Positions 17,238 through 25,403 of a stretch of 64,000 bases of DNA are shown piece by piece. A program made the position numbers and the translations under genes. Below the pieces are notes generated by a model. The model ran no database searches. It worked only from the letters and a program-made list of their open reading frames with translations, and was not told where the DNA came from. The stretch's first letter is position 1. Every line of letters begins with the position of its first letter. Source of the stretch: an uncultured Clostridium sp. (GTDB lineage: Bacteria > Bacillota > Clostridia > Lachnospirales > Lachnospiraceae); assembly GCA_900555045.1 (NCBI GenBank), contig USJW01000002.1, forward strand, positions 32,274 through 96,273, in the 5' to 3' direction.

Positions 17238-19532
17238 CTATTTAGCCGCGAAATCCGCCACCCGGTCCAGGATGACCACGGCCATGGCCCATGTGACCGG
17301 GGCCATGGGCAAAAAGCGGTTCTGCCCGTCGCACTCCATGAAGCCGAAATACAGGCTTCTGGCCACGTTTGTGCCGTACACGGCGCTCACCTGGGCAGCG
17401 TCGGCGCAGACCGGCATGGTCACGGAGGCGTTTTTGTAGGAGACGCCGCAGCTCTGCATGGCGATGGTGGCCATCTCCTGGCGGGAGATAACCCCATCCG
17501 GCCGGAAGGCGCTGCCCGGGGCTGACAATAGGCCGCATGCCACCGCGCGGGAGGCGTCGGGGTAGCCGGCGTCCTCCGGGAGAAGGTCAGAGAAGCGGGA
17601 CGGGGGCCGGTTAAACGGCTCCATATCCCCGGAAACATCCGCGCAGAATCCGCGAAGGAGTCGGGCCATCTCGAGGCGTGTGATGGGCGAGGTGGCGGGG
17701 TAATGCGCGTTTTGCGGAAGGATTCCCCGGGTTTCCAGCCGGAGGGCCGAAACGCTGCCCGGGGAACCAGGGGCTGGGGAAGAGGAAGCGGCAGGGGCAG
17801 CGGAAACGGAGGGGGCAACGGAACCAGCGGAACCAGCAGAATCCCCTCCAGGGCCCCGCATCAGTATCCTATAGGGTGCGCTTATGCAAAATGGCACGGA
17901 GGAGTTGGTCTCTTTTTTCCTTGCCGCCGCTTGTACCCACAGCCATCGCCCGGCGCAGTCCTCCGGCAGGGTGACCGCTCGACCGGTTCCGAGGTGTTGC
18001 GGGGCGCGCCCGCGGTTTGGGTCAATTTGTGACGGGGAGACATCATCGGCCATCCACCACGAGAATTCAACATCCCTCTCATCCCCGCCAAGAAACTGTG
18101 CCGCCGCGGTTACCCGCCCGCCCGGGCAGGGGATTCCAAGGATGCGCGCTTCGGTGGGCCGTGGGTAGGCTTCTCCGTTGATACGCACGTTCTTCAACAC
18201 CGGATTCTCCCAGTTCATGGCCCGCAGGGGAATCCGGACTCCCGCTATATCAATGTTTCGCAGCGTCAGCCCGCGGATGGGCACCTCGGGGAAGGCCTCC
18301 AGGAAAATGCCGTAGTCGCCGCCATGGACGGTCAGATTTTCGATGCAGATATTCTCGAAGGTGGGCAGATAATCCCCGTTCCGGCCGTCCTCGTAGAGCA
18401 TGGTGGCATGGATGGAGGCCGCGCCCACCGCAGTGGCCACGGAGCGGTTCATCCAGATATTGCGGATAAAGCCGCCTCGCCGGGCATTCGTCTTAAAGCG
18501 CAACACATAGGTGAGATTGGGGCTCTCGAATCGGTTATTGTCCGCGTACACGTTCTCAATCCCGCCGCTCATCTCGCTGCCAAGGGCGATTCCGCCGTGG
18601 CCGTCGGCGAATAGGTTGTTTCGGATCACCACGTTGCGGCAGGGCACGGCGGCCAGCCGTCCGTCCCGGTCCCTGCCGGATTTTAAGCTGATGCAGTCGT
18701 CGCCGGTGTCGAAGCGGCAGCCCTCGATGAGAACATTCGAGCAGCTCTCCGGGTCGCAGCCGTCGCTGTTGCAGCCGTGGGCGGACAGGGTCATGCCGCG
18801 GACCGTCAGATGGTCGCACATGACCGGGTTTAGCTGCCACATGGGGGAGTTCTTTAAGGTCACGCCCGAGAGTAGCACGCGGCGGCAGCGGATCAGCTGC
18901 ACAAAGTTGGGGCGCAGGTAAAAGCCGTCGCCGAAGCGGCGCTCCTCAACCGGGACACCGTTCTCGTTCATCTCGCGCAGCGCCTTCCTGGCGGGGGCCT
19001 GGAGATCCGGCTTGTCCGCGGACCAGGCATTCTCCACCTGATGGTGCCAGCCCCACCAGGTGTCGTAGCTGGAGGCGGCGTCCAGAACGCCCTTTCCTGT
19101 GAGGCCGATATCCTCGGCGTCACAGGCGTAGATCAGCGCGCTGTAGTTGTAGCAGGGACTGGCCTCCCAGTGGCTGTAAACGAGCGGATAGTGCTCCTCG
19201 GTCATCTCGGTGGTGAACAGAAGCACAGAATCCTCGTTGTCCAGACTCAGGCAAACGCCGCTCTTTAAGCGCAGCGCGCCGGTCAAAAAGGTCCCGGAGG
19301 GGACATGCACGGTTCCGCCCCCGGCGATATGTACGCGGTCGATGGCCGCCTGGATGTGGGCAGTCTGGCACTGGGAGGTCTGGCACTGGGAGGTCTGGCG
19401 TCGGATGGTCTTGCACCGGGCGGTATCCGGCCTGGCCCCAAAGTCCAGGATATTGACCTCCAGGGGTGCGAAGACGGGTTCCTCAATCTGTGTTAAGATC
19501 TGTTCCATGCGGTAATGCGGCGTGTGTTCCAT
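17238..19532 (-). CDS. Glycoside hydrolase family 28 (polygalacturonase-like) with C-terminal SLH repeats
   Basis: A 764-residue protein. Residues about 20-560 form a GH28 right-handed beta-helix with all catalytic motifs: Asn255-Ser-Asp257 (NSDG), Gly277-Asp-Asp279 (TGDDCISLKSG), His312 (GHGGIALGSE) and RFKT in place of RIK. GH28 enzymes cut galacturonide bonds in pectin. After a Ser/Ala/Pro-rich linker (about 610-650) come SLH-like repeats (SPITRLEMARLLRGF, DGVISRQEMATIAMQ). SLH domains bind cell wall, yet the N-terminus MEHTPHYRMEQ has no signal peptide. AAGGAG precedes the ATG at 19532. A 15-bp tandem repeat adds QTSQC units near residues 46-56. Confidence 0.9.
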   Translation of the reverse strand: MEHTPHYRMEQILTQIEEPVFAPLEVNILDFGARPDTARCKTIRRQTSQCQTSQCQTAHIQAAIDRVHIAGGGTVHVPSGTFLTGALRLKSGVCLSLDNEDSVLLFTTEMTEEHYPLVYSHWEASPCYNYSALIYACDAEDIGLTGKGVLDAASSYDTWWGWHHQVENAWSADKPDLQAPARKALREMNENGVPVEERRFGDGFYLRPNFVQLIRCRRVLLSGVTLKNSPMWQLNPVMCDHLTVRGMTLSAHGCNSDGCDPESCSNVLIEGCRFDTGDDCISLKSGRDRDGRLAAVPCRNVVIRNNLFADGHGGIALGSEMSGGIENVYADNNRFESPNLTYVLRFKTNARRGGFIRNIWMNRSVATAVGAASIHATMLYEDGRNGDYLPTFENICIENLTVHGGDYGIFLEAFPEVPIRGLTLRNIDIAGVRIPLRAMNWENPVLKNVRINGEAYPRPTEARILGIPCPGGRVTAAAQFLGGDERDVEFSWWMADDVSPSQIDPNRGRAPQHLGTGRAVTLPEDCAGRWLWVQAAARKKETNSSVPFCISAPYRILMRGPGGDSAGSAGSVAPSVSAAPAASSSPAPGSPGSVSALRLETRGILPQNAHYPATSPITRLEMARLLRGFCADVSGDMEPFNRPPSRFSDLLPEDAGYPDASRAVACGLLSAPGSAFRPDGVISRQEMATIAMQSCGVSYKNASVTMPVCADAAQVSAVYGTNVARSLYFGFMECDGQNRFLPMAPVTWAMAVVILDRVADFAAK
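19364..19408 (-). repeat. 15-bp tandem repeat in the GH28 gene
   Basis: TCTGGCACTGGGAGG occurs twice in a row (19364-19393) with a diverged third unit (19394-19408). In the protein it gives QTSQC-QTSQC. The frame is kept. Confidence 0.8.
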
Positions 19533-19658
19533 AGGTAACGGCTCCTTGCGATTGTGTAAAATATTAAGAAACATTCTGTTGAACGTAAGATGAATTAAAA
19601 TTAAGTCATGATATAGGCAACGATTGCAGGTTTTATTCTGAGACAGGAGGAGAAGACA

Positions 19659-19976
19659 ATGAGAAAATGGAAAAAGATTTTGCTGCTTGCCGCCGCGATA
19701 TCCGGCTTTACAGGGATGACTGCTTACGCGGAGAGCTACTGGTGGGTAAATGCAATCCAGCAGTGGGGATACAGTGCCGACGGCTCGAATTTGCGTGACG
19801 GCTGGTACTGGATTGACGGAAACCGGGATGGGGTGGCGGAGTGCGATTACTTTCAAGTGGCAGTCATTCTCACCGATACGGTGACGCCGGACGGCTATCA
19901 GGTGAACGCGGAGGGACAGTGGGTGGTCGACGGGGTATTACAGACTGATTTACAGGATACAGGAGCAGGAAAATAG
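19659..19976 (+). CDS. Small secreted protein with Trp/Tyr-rich cell-wall-repeat-like tail
   Basis: A 105-residue protein with a clear signal peptide, MRKWKKILLLAAAISGFTG, cut probably after AYA. The mature part is rich in Trp, Tyr and Gly (WWVNAIQQWGYSADGS, WYWIDGNRDG) and ends TPDGYQVNAEGQWVVDG, which resembles choline-binding or cell-wall-binding repeats common in Lachnospiraceae. AGGAGG precedes the ATG. It is divergent from the GH28 gene and stands alone. Function unknown; a surface or wall-associated role is inferred. Confidence 0.72.
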   Translation: MRKWKKILLLAAAISGFTGMTAYAESYWWVNAIQQWGYSADGSNLRDGWYWIDGNRDGVAECDYFQVAVILTDTVTPDGYQVNAEGQWVVDGVLQTDLQDTGAGK

Positions 19977-20025
19977 CGCAGGCGCGGCCCCCCACGATAA
20001 AATGGCTTCGGGAACTGCCCTCCCG

Positions 20026-21417
20026 TCAGTCCTTCCCCTCCGCCGTCTCCAGCACCTTCATATTGCGCATCTCCCTCACCACAAAGATGACCGCCAGCGT
20101 CGCAGCAGCCAGATCGGCCACGGGCGCGGAGAACATGACGCCGTCTATGCCGAAAATCATCGGCAGGATCACGATCAGGGGCAGAAGAAACAGAATCTGC
20201 CGGGTCAGTGAGATGAAGATACCCTTTTTGGCCTTGCCGATGGAGGTGAAGAAGTTGGCCGTGATGGGCTGAATTCCATTTAAAAAGGTGAAAAAGAGGA
20301 ATATGCGGAAGTACTGCTCCGCAAAGTGGTAGTACTCCTCGCTGCCGGAGCCGAAGATCTGGATGATCTGGCGGGGGAACAGCTGGAAGCAGAGGAAGGA
20401 GCAGGTGGAGATCGCGGTGGCGATCCCTGCGGCCTTTAGGTAGGATTCCCGCACGCGGCGGTATTTCCCGGCCCCGTAGTTGAAGCTGACGATGGGCTGT
20501 AAGCCCTGGGATAAGCCGATCACCAGGGAGAAGAAGATCATGTTGACCTTGGAGATGATCCCGGCGCAGGCCAGGGGAATCTCGCTGCCGTAGTTGGACT
20601 GGCCGCCGTAGTAGCGCAGGATATTGTTCATCACGATCTGCACCACCATCATGGCCAGCTGGTTGAAGCAGGGGGCCATGCCCAGGGAGAGGATCGCGCG
20701 GCAGTGGGACGGCGAGGGGATGAGCGCCTTTAAGGTCAGCTTCACGGTCTTAAAGCGGCAGAGGTAGGCGATCACCATGGTTCCGGACACAATCTGCCCG
20801 ATGATGGTGGCCAGGGCCGCGCCCGCCATGCCCATGTTGAACTTGAAGATGAATAAAGGGTCTAAGAACGTGTTTAACACGGCGCCGGTCAGGGTGCATA
20901 GCATGGAGAAGCGGGGGCTTCCGTCCGCGCGCACCAGGTTGGAGCCGCCGGTGGCCAGAATGAGGAACGGGAAGCCTAAGGACGTGATGCCGGTGTAGGT
21001 CAGGGAGTAATCCAACACGTCCGGCGTGGCGCCGAACAGAAGCATCATGGGCCGCAGGAACAGACGCACCACCAGGCAGAGCGCCACGCCGATGAAAAAC
21101 AGCATAAAGATCGCGTTTCCGGCGTAGCGGACGGCGTCGTCCTTTTTGCCGCGCCCCATGGACAGGTTAAAGTTGGCGGCGCCCCCGATGCCGCACATCA
21201 GGGAGACGGCGGTGCAGGTGATGGTTAGCGGGAAGGCCACGTTGGTGGCCGCGTTCCCTAAGATTCCCACGCTGCGGCCGATAAAGAACTGATCCACGAT
21301 GTTGTAGAGCGCGCTGACCAGCATGGCGATGATGCTGGGGATGGCGAAGCGCATGAGCAGCCGGTTGACGGGCTCAAACCCCAGCGGATTTTCACGGGTC
21401 TGTGTTTGATTGGACAT
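20026..21417 (-). CDS. MATE family multidrug efflux transporter
   Basis: A 463-residue protein with about 12 membrane helices in two similar halves, as in MATE (NorM/DinF/MepA) transporters that exchange Na+ or H+ for cationic drugs. Typical stretches are NIVDQFFIGRSVGILGNAA near the N-terminus, MCGIGGAANFNLSMGRGK, and in the second half GLSQGLQPIVSFNYGAGKYRRV. AAAGAGGTAGTTTC precedes the ATG. It is a single-gene unit with its own promoter. The transported compound cannot be told. Confidence 0.93.
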   Translation of the reverse strand: MSNQTQTRENPLGFEPVNRLLMRFAIPSIIAMLVSALYNIVDQFFIGRSVGILGNAATNVAFPLTITCTAVSLMCGIGGAANFNLSMGRGKKDDAVRYAGNAIFMLFFIGVALCLVVRLFLRPMMLLFGATPDVLDYSLTYTGITSLGFPFLILATGGSNLVRADGSPRFSMLCTLTGAVLNTFLDPLFIFKFNMGMAGAALATIIGQIVSGTMVIAYLCRFKTVKLTLKALIPSPSHCRAILSLGMAPCFNQLAMMVVQIVMNNILRYYGGQSNYGSEIPLACAGIISKVNMIFFSLVIGLSQGLQPIVSFNYGAGKYRRVRESYLKAAGIATAISTCSFLCFQLFPRQIIQIFGSGSEEYYHFAEQYFRIFLFFTFLNGIQPITANFFTSIGKAKKGIFISLTRQILFLLPLIVILPMIFGIDGVMFSAPVADLAAATLAVIFVVREMRNMKVLETAEGKD

Positions 21418-21511
21418 GAAACTACCTCTTTCTCTTGTGTTTTTGACTGTAAAATAAAGAGATTCCCTGCCATTGATCCGGACGGCAGGAAATCACTGTT
21501 CTCTGTAATCA

Positions 21512-21541
21512 AGTATACTACCAAAAAATCAAGACAGTCAA
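21512..21541 (-). promoter_or_regulatory. Promoter of the MATE gene
   Basis: Minus strand TTGACT (21536-21541) and TATACT (21512-21517) separated by 18 bp, about 95 bases before the start codon. Confidence 0.72.
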
Positions 21542-21570
21542 GAAACTCCGGAAAAACAGTGAATCCGCGG

Positions 21571-21599
21571 GTGACATTTTCCCCCTGCGCCCTTATAAT
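21571..21599 (+). promoter_or_regulatory. Promoter of the alpha/beta hydrolase gene
   Basis: GTGACA (21571-21576), a 17-bp spacer and TATAAT (21594-21599), 70 bases before the ATG. Confidence 0.75.
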
Positions 21600-21668
21600 A
21601 GAGGTACAGGCAAACGCGCCCGCATGCGGGGTGATTTGGGGCGCACAACAAAAAATGGAGGGTTTACT

Positions 21669-22475
21669 ATGGCAGAGACAATGATCACATCATTCGACGG
21701 CACAAAACTGTTCTTAAATCGGGAGACGGATGCCGGAAACCGGGCAATCGCTGTGATTGTCCACGGTCTGTGCGAGCACCAGGGGCGCTACGATTACATG
21801 GCCCGCTGCCTGCACGAGAGCGGGATCGGAACCTACCGCTTCGACCACAGAGGCCACGGCCGCTCTGAGGGCGAGGACACCTACTACACCGACTTTAACG
21901 AGATGCTGGACGATGTGAACGTGGTCGTCGACATGGCGATCGCCAACCATCCGGACCTGCCGGTATTCCTGGTGGGACACAGCATGGGCGGCTTTGCGGT
22001 TGCCCTGTACGGCGTCAAGTATCCGGATAAACGCCTCCGCGGGATTGTGACCAGCGGCGCGCTGACCCACGACAATATTCACCTGATCACCGGCATCCCC
22101 GGCGGGCAGGATCCCCACGGGAAGCTTCCAAACGAGTTGGGCGGCGGTGTCTGCTCCGTGGCGGAGGTGGTGGACTGGTACGGAAAGGATCCGTACAACC
22201 GCAAGACCTTCACCTACGGGCTGTGTTACGCCATTACGGAGGGCCTCAAGTGGTTCGCCGGGAAGGCGCAGGACTTCAACTACCCGGTGCTCATGCTCCA
22301 CGGCGAGAAGGACGGCCTTGTGAGCGTGCAGGACACCTACCAGTTTTTCTCTAAGGCGTCCTCGGCGGACCGCCAGATGAAGATATTCGGAGGACTCTTC
22401 CACGAGATCTTCAACGAGTACTGCCGCGACGAGGTGATCGGCAACGTGATCGGCTGGATTATCAACCGCAGCTGA
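21669..22475 (+). CDS. Alpha/beta hydrolase, monoacylglycerol lipase / lysophospholipase type
   Basis: A 268-residue serine hydrolase. It has HGLCEHQGRYD (oxyanion region), FDHRGHGRSEG, the nucleophile elbow GHSMGGF, an acid near MLHGEKDGLVS and the catalytic His in GGLFHEIFNE. This pattern is typical of Hydrolase_4-type lipases that act on monoacylglycerols or lysophospholipids. No signal peptide is present, so it is cytoplasmic. GGAGG lies 7 nt before the ATG at 21669, and a longer frame upstream has no ribosome binding site. It is a single-gene unit ended by a strong bidirectional hairpin. Confidence 0.9.
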   Translation: MAETMITSFDGTKLFLNRETDAGNRAIAVIVHGLCEHQGRYDYMARCLHESGIGTYRFDHRGHGRSEGEDTYYTDFNEMLDDVNVVVDMAIANHPDLPVFLVGHSMGGFAVALYGVKYPDKRLRGIVTSGALTHDNIHLITGIPGGQDPHGKLPNELGGGVCSVAEVVDWYGKDPYNRKTFTYGLCYAITEGLKWFAGKAQDFNYPVLMLHGEKDGLVSVQDTYQFFSKASSADRQMKIFGGLFHEIFNEYCRDEVIGNVIGWIINRS

Positions 22476-22494
22476 GAGACGGACAGATAAAAAA

Positions 22495-22538
22495 CGAGGG
22501 ACCGACGGGCTTAGAAAGCCGTCGGTCCCTCGCTTTTT
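22495..22538. terminator. Bidirectional terminator, hydrolase / NSS transporter
   Basis: CGAGGGACCGACGG pairs with CCGTCGGTCCCTCG. CTTTTTAT follows on the plus strand and GTTTTTTAT on the minus strand, so it can end both convergent genes. It reaches the stop codon of the NSS gene. Confidence 0.93.
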
Positions 22539-23877
22539 ATCCGATTCCGCCGAATGCGATGCCCAAAACAAACACCACCAGCGTGAGTCCGCAGAACACA
22601 TATTTTGTCATGAAGGGGAACCAGCGCCCCACCGGTTTCTCCCGGCCCTTTCCCGCCTCTTTTCTGGCATAGTCTGCGCCGAACACCCAGAAGAACATGA
22701 TTCCGGCGAGCCCCGCGCCCAGGGGGCAGATGTAGATGGACACGAAATCCATCCAGTTTGACACGATTCCCTGGATGCACACGCCCACCACCAGGGCAGT
22801 GCCCACGATCACAGCCACGGAGGTCCCGCGCTTTAACCGAAATTGCTGCTCCAGTGTGGCGATGGGGGCCTCGAACAGGTTGATGAGGGATGAGATCCCC
22901 GCAAACAGCACGGCCACAAAGAACACGATCACCAGGATCCGGCTTCCCGGCATCCCCTTAAACAGGTTTGGCAGGAAGATGAAGATTAAGCCCGGGCCGC
23001 CCTGATCCAGCTGGGAACCGGTGGTGGCCATAGCCGGGATGATCACAAGCGCGGCCAGCATGGCGGCCAGCGTGTCGAACAGCGCGACCTTCCATGCGGC
23101 GCCGATCACGTCCTCGCCGTCGTCCAAGTAGGAGCCGTAGATCAGCGTGCCGTTTCCCGCCAGGGAGAGGGAGAAGAACGCCTGTCCCAGGGCGAACACC
23201 CAGGTCATCGGGTCCGCCAGCCCGGCCGGGTCGATCCGGAAAATGTACCGGTAGCCGTCCGCCGCGCCCGGCTGGAATGCCATGTAGACCGCCAGGCCGA
23301 GAAACATCAGGAAGAACAGCGGCATCATGACCTTGTTGATCTTCTCAATTCCCGCGGATACGCCCAGGGCCATGATCACGAAGGTGATGACAAGCCCCGC
23401 GATCTGCCAGAAGTTGTTTCCGAAGGCCGAGGCCATCGCCCCGAAGGAGGCAGAAAATCCCTCCACCGTGCCGGGGGCCAGGACGGAGCCGGTGACGGCG
23501 CCCACCGCGTAGCGGAGAATCCACCCCACGATCACCGAGTAGCCGATGGCAAGCGCCAGGGAGCCGAGGACCGGGATGAAGCCGATGGCGGAGCCGATCC
23601 GGCGGTCCGATCCCCGGCTCTCCACCGCCTTTGCGAAGGCGCCGATGGGGCCGGAGCGCGTGGCTCTCCCGAAGGACATCTCGCCGATCACGCCGGTGAG
23701 ACCGATGATGACGACAAACAGGAAGTACGGGAGAAGAAACGTCCCGCCCCCGTATTTTGAGACTCTGGTGGGGAACATCCATATATTGCCCATGCCCACG
23801 GCAGAGCCGATGCAGGCCAGGATGAAGCCCCACTTGGATTTCCAGGAATCACGTTGTGGTTGAACTGAAGCTTTCAC
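22537..23877 (-). CDS. Neurotransmitter:sodium symporter (NSS/SNF) family transporter
   Basis: A 446-residue membrane protein with the family opening WKSKWGFILACIGSAVGMGN-IWMFP, which forms the Na+/substrate site, then GGGTFLLPYFLFVV and about 11-12 helices. Bacterial members carry amino acids with sodium. The GTG at 23877 follows AGGAGG at correct spacing. The ATG at 23892 lies inside that site, so the GTG start is preferred. It is monocistronic, with a promoter at 23920-23947. The substrate is not predictable. Confidence 0.92.
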   Translation of the reverse strand: MKASVQPQRDSWKSKWGFILACIGSAVGMGNIWMFPTRVSKYGGGTFLLPYFLFVVIIGLTGVIGEMSFGRATRSGPIGAFAKAVESRGSDRRIGSAIGFIPVLGSLALAIGYSVIVGWILRYAVGAVTGSVLAPGTVEGFSASFGAMASAFGNNFWQIAGLVITFVIMALGVSAGIEKINKVMMPLFFLMFLGLAVYMAFQPGAADGYRYIFRIDPAGLADPMTWVFALGQAFFSLSLAGNGTLIYGSYLDDGEDVIGAAWKVALFDTLAAMLAALVIIPAMATTGSQLDQGGPGLIFIFLPNLFKGMPGSRILVIVFFVAVLFAGISSLINLFEAPIATLEQQFRLKRGTSVAVIVGTALVVGVCIQGIVSNWMDFVSIYICPLGAGLAGIMFFWVFGADYARKEAGKGREKPVGRWFPFMTKYVFCGLTLVVFVLGIAFGGIG

Positions 23878-23919
23878 AGAAGCCCTCCTCATATGTTTAA
23901 TGTATAAAAACGCCTCTTC

Positions 23920-23947
23920 ATTATACAATAAAAACACAGGAATACAA
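23920..23947 (-). promoter_or_regulatory. Promoter of the NSS transporter gene
   Basis: Minus strand TTGTAT (23942-23947), 16-bp spacer, TATAAT (23920-23925). Confidence 0.65.
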
Positions 23948-23956
23948 ACATAAATA

Positions 23957-23990
23957 CGGGCGGAACCGAAATTTCAAACGGTTCCGCCCG
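23957..23990 (-). terminator. cotJ operon terminator
   Basis: CGGGCGGAACCG and CGGTTCCGCCCG form a perfect 12-bp stem, 16 nt past the cotJC stop and just before the NSS promoter. The T run is weak. Confidence 0.7.
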
Positions 23991-24006
23991 GGTCATAACA
24001 AAAAGC

Positions 24007-24618
24007 TTACTTTTTCACAAACTGTTTGTCAAACTCTGCGTTGAAGTAATAGAAGTTCTTTGCGTCCAGCTGGGACTTGATCTTCTCCAGAGCCTCGCCG
24101 AACCGCTGGAAGTGGACCACCTCGCGCTCGCGCAGGAACCGGAGGGGATCGAGAACCTCCGGGTTGTTGATGACGCGGATCAGGTTGTCGTAGGTGGTGC
24201 GGGCCTTCTGCTCGGCGGCCAGGTCCTCGTGCAGGTCCGTGATGGCGTCGCCCTTGGACTGGAACTCGCAGGCGTTAAAGGGCACGCCCGCCGCCGCAGT
24301 GGGCCAGAGCGCCGTGGTGTGGTCGATATAATAAGCGTCAAAGCCCGCGGTCTTGGCCTGCTCGGGCGTCAGGTTTTTCGTCAGCTGGAAGATGATGGCA
24401 CAGATGATCTCCAGGTGCGCTAACTCCTCGGTTCCGATGTCGGTGAGGAGGCCGCCGACTTCCTTGCAGGGCATGGTGTAGCGTTGAGACAGATACCGCA
24501 TGGAGGCGGCCAGCTCACCGTCCGGCCCACCGAACTGGCTGATGATGAGGGACGCTGTCTTGGGACAGGTCTTGGTGATATTCACGGGATACTGAAGCCG
24601 TTTTTCATAAGTCCACAT
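24007..24618 (-). CDS. cotJC: Spore coat protein CotJC (manganese-catalase-like)
   Basis: A 203-residue ferritin-like four-helix protein of the manganese catalase family, a known inner spore coat component. It begins MWTYEKRLQYPVNITK and has the helices with Glu/His metal ligands: GELAASMRYLSQRY, DIGTEELAHLEI, LAAEQKARTTYDNL and REREVVHFQRFG. GGAGGA precedes the ATG at 24618, which overlaps the cotJB stop as TAATG. It is the last gene of cotJA-cotJB-cotJC. Its presence implies a spore-forming host. Confidence 0.95.
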   Translation of the reverse strand: MWTYEKRLQYPVNITKTCPKTASLIISQFGGPDGELAASMRYLSQRYTMPCKEVGGLLTDIGTEELAHLEIICAIIFQLTKNLTPEQAKTAGFDAYYIDHTTALWPTAAAGVPFNACEFQSKGDAITDLHEDLAAEQKARTTYDNLIRVINNPEVLDPLRFLREREVVHFQRFGEALEKIKSQLDAKNFYYFNAEFDKQFVKK

Positions 24619-24914
24619 TATACATTTCCTCCTTCCCAGGGCAGAGGACCGTCGGTCCAGGTGAAGTGCTTCTGGCCCGCATACATGGTGTTGGAGCCGG
24701 TCTGATTGTTGGTGTCGGGACAAACGCAGTCCTGGGTCAGGGGTTCGAATTCCTTGGCAAACTCCTTTAACAGCTGCTTGCGCTTCTCCATGGCCTGGCT
24801 GAATGCCTCCAGGGCGGTGGGCTCAAGCGGGTGGGTGTCCAAGAACAGGGTCAGGTCGTTGATCACAAAGCTGATCTCATTGATCTCCTTTAACATCTGG
24901 CGGCGGTCAGGCAT
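24618..24914 (-). CDS. cotJB: Spore coat protein CotJB
   Basis: A 98-residue protein with the CotJB family pattern: MPDRRQMLKEINEISFVIND near the start, LTLFLDTHPLEPTALEAF, and a C-terminal GPLPWEGG. In Bacillus it is needed for correct CotJ assembly in the coat. The ATG at 24914 follows GGGAGGTG. An in-frame GTG at 24923 overlaps that site. It overlaps the end of cotJA by 8 nt and the start of cotJC by one base, so the three genes are translationally coupled. Confidence 0.92.
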   Translation of the reverse strand: MPDRRQMLKEINEISFVINDLTLFLDTHPLEPTALEAFSQAMEKRKQLLKEFAKEFEPLTQDCVCPDTNNQTGSNTMYAGQKHFTWTDGPLPWEGGNV

Positions 24915-25083
24915 TCGTTCCACCTCCCGTCACATAAAATGGCTTGTCCAGGCAGGGGAATATGGTGCCCTGCTTGAGGCTGGTGGCAGCGTCGTAGGGA
25001 GTCTCCCAGGGCTGCACAGGGACAGTGGCGATGGCCAGGGGAAGTACGTCCTGGGCGGCCTGCAGATTTTTGCATAAATCCAT
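24907..25083 (-). CDS. cotJA: Spore coat associated protein CotJA
   Basis: A 58-residue protein with AAQDVLPLAIATVPVQPWE, a SLKQGTIFPCLDKPF segment and the end GGGTNA. This is the usual CotJA pattern of a short hydrophobic, Pro-rich chain. AAAGGAGTG lies before the ATG at 25083, and the TGA at 24907-24909 falls inside cotJB. As first gene of the operon it would be made in the mother cell during sporulation. Confidence 0.9.
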   Translation of the reverse strand: MDLCKNLQAAQDVLPLAIATVPVQPWETPYDAATSLKQGTIFPCLDKPFYVTGGGTNA

Positions 25084-25403
25084 TTTTTAACACTCCTTTC
25101 ATTGTGAGATGAAGCGTCCATGATAATCGAAGGCTTCATGATTAGTATGAGCCTCACAGTGAAAATTACGTTACGAAAAATATGTAAGCACAGCCAGAAA
25201 AAAGGGCGGCTTATGCCATGATGACTTAATAAAATGATATTAAATAGCATTTTGACTTTATTTTATTAAGTTTTTTATTAATTAAATTAATAAACAAAGG
25301 ATGTTACGTACCCCATTTACCTTTTGGAAATTTGGTGTTATGCTCACCATTGGAAGGAAGAAAATTCTGGGGAAGGGACCAGATAACAGGAGGAGAAGTG
25401 AGC
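25084..25403. other. Divergent spacer between cotJA and aspA
   Basis: About 320 AT-rich bases without a gene. Apart from the possible sigma-E boxes on the cotJ side and the aspA ribosome binding site, I see no clear promoter, riboswitch or repeat. Confidence 0.5.
25141..25169 (-). promoter_or_regulatory. Possible sigma-E-type promoter of cotJ
   Basis: On the minus strand GTAATTTT (25162-25169) and CATACTAAT (25141-25149) stand 12 bp apart, similar to the sporulation sigma-E boxes GTCATATT and CATACAnT. They lie about 58 nt before cotJA. The cotJ operon of Bacillus is sigma-E dependent. The match is imperfect. Confidence 0.35.

Noticed and set aside
19533..19856. N-terminal extension of the GH28 protein
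   Set aside because: No ribosome binding site or family similarity, and the ATG at 19532 has AAGGAG; the extension also gives no signal peptide.
24619..24723. N-terminal extension of CotJC
   Set aside because: It overlaps cotJB in another frame; the ATG at 24618 has GGAGGA and begins the conserved domain.
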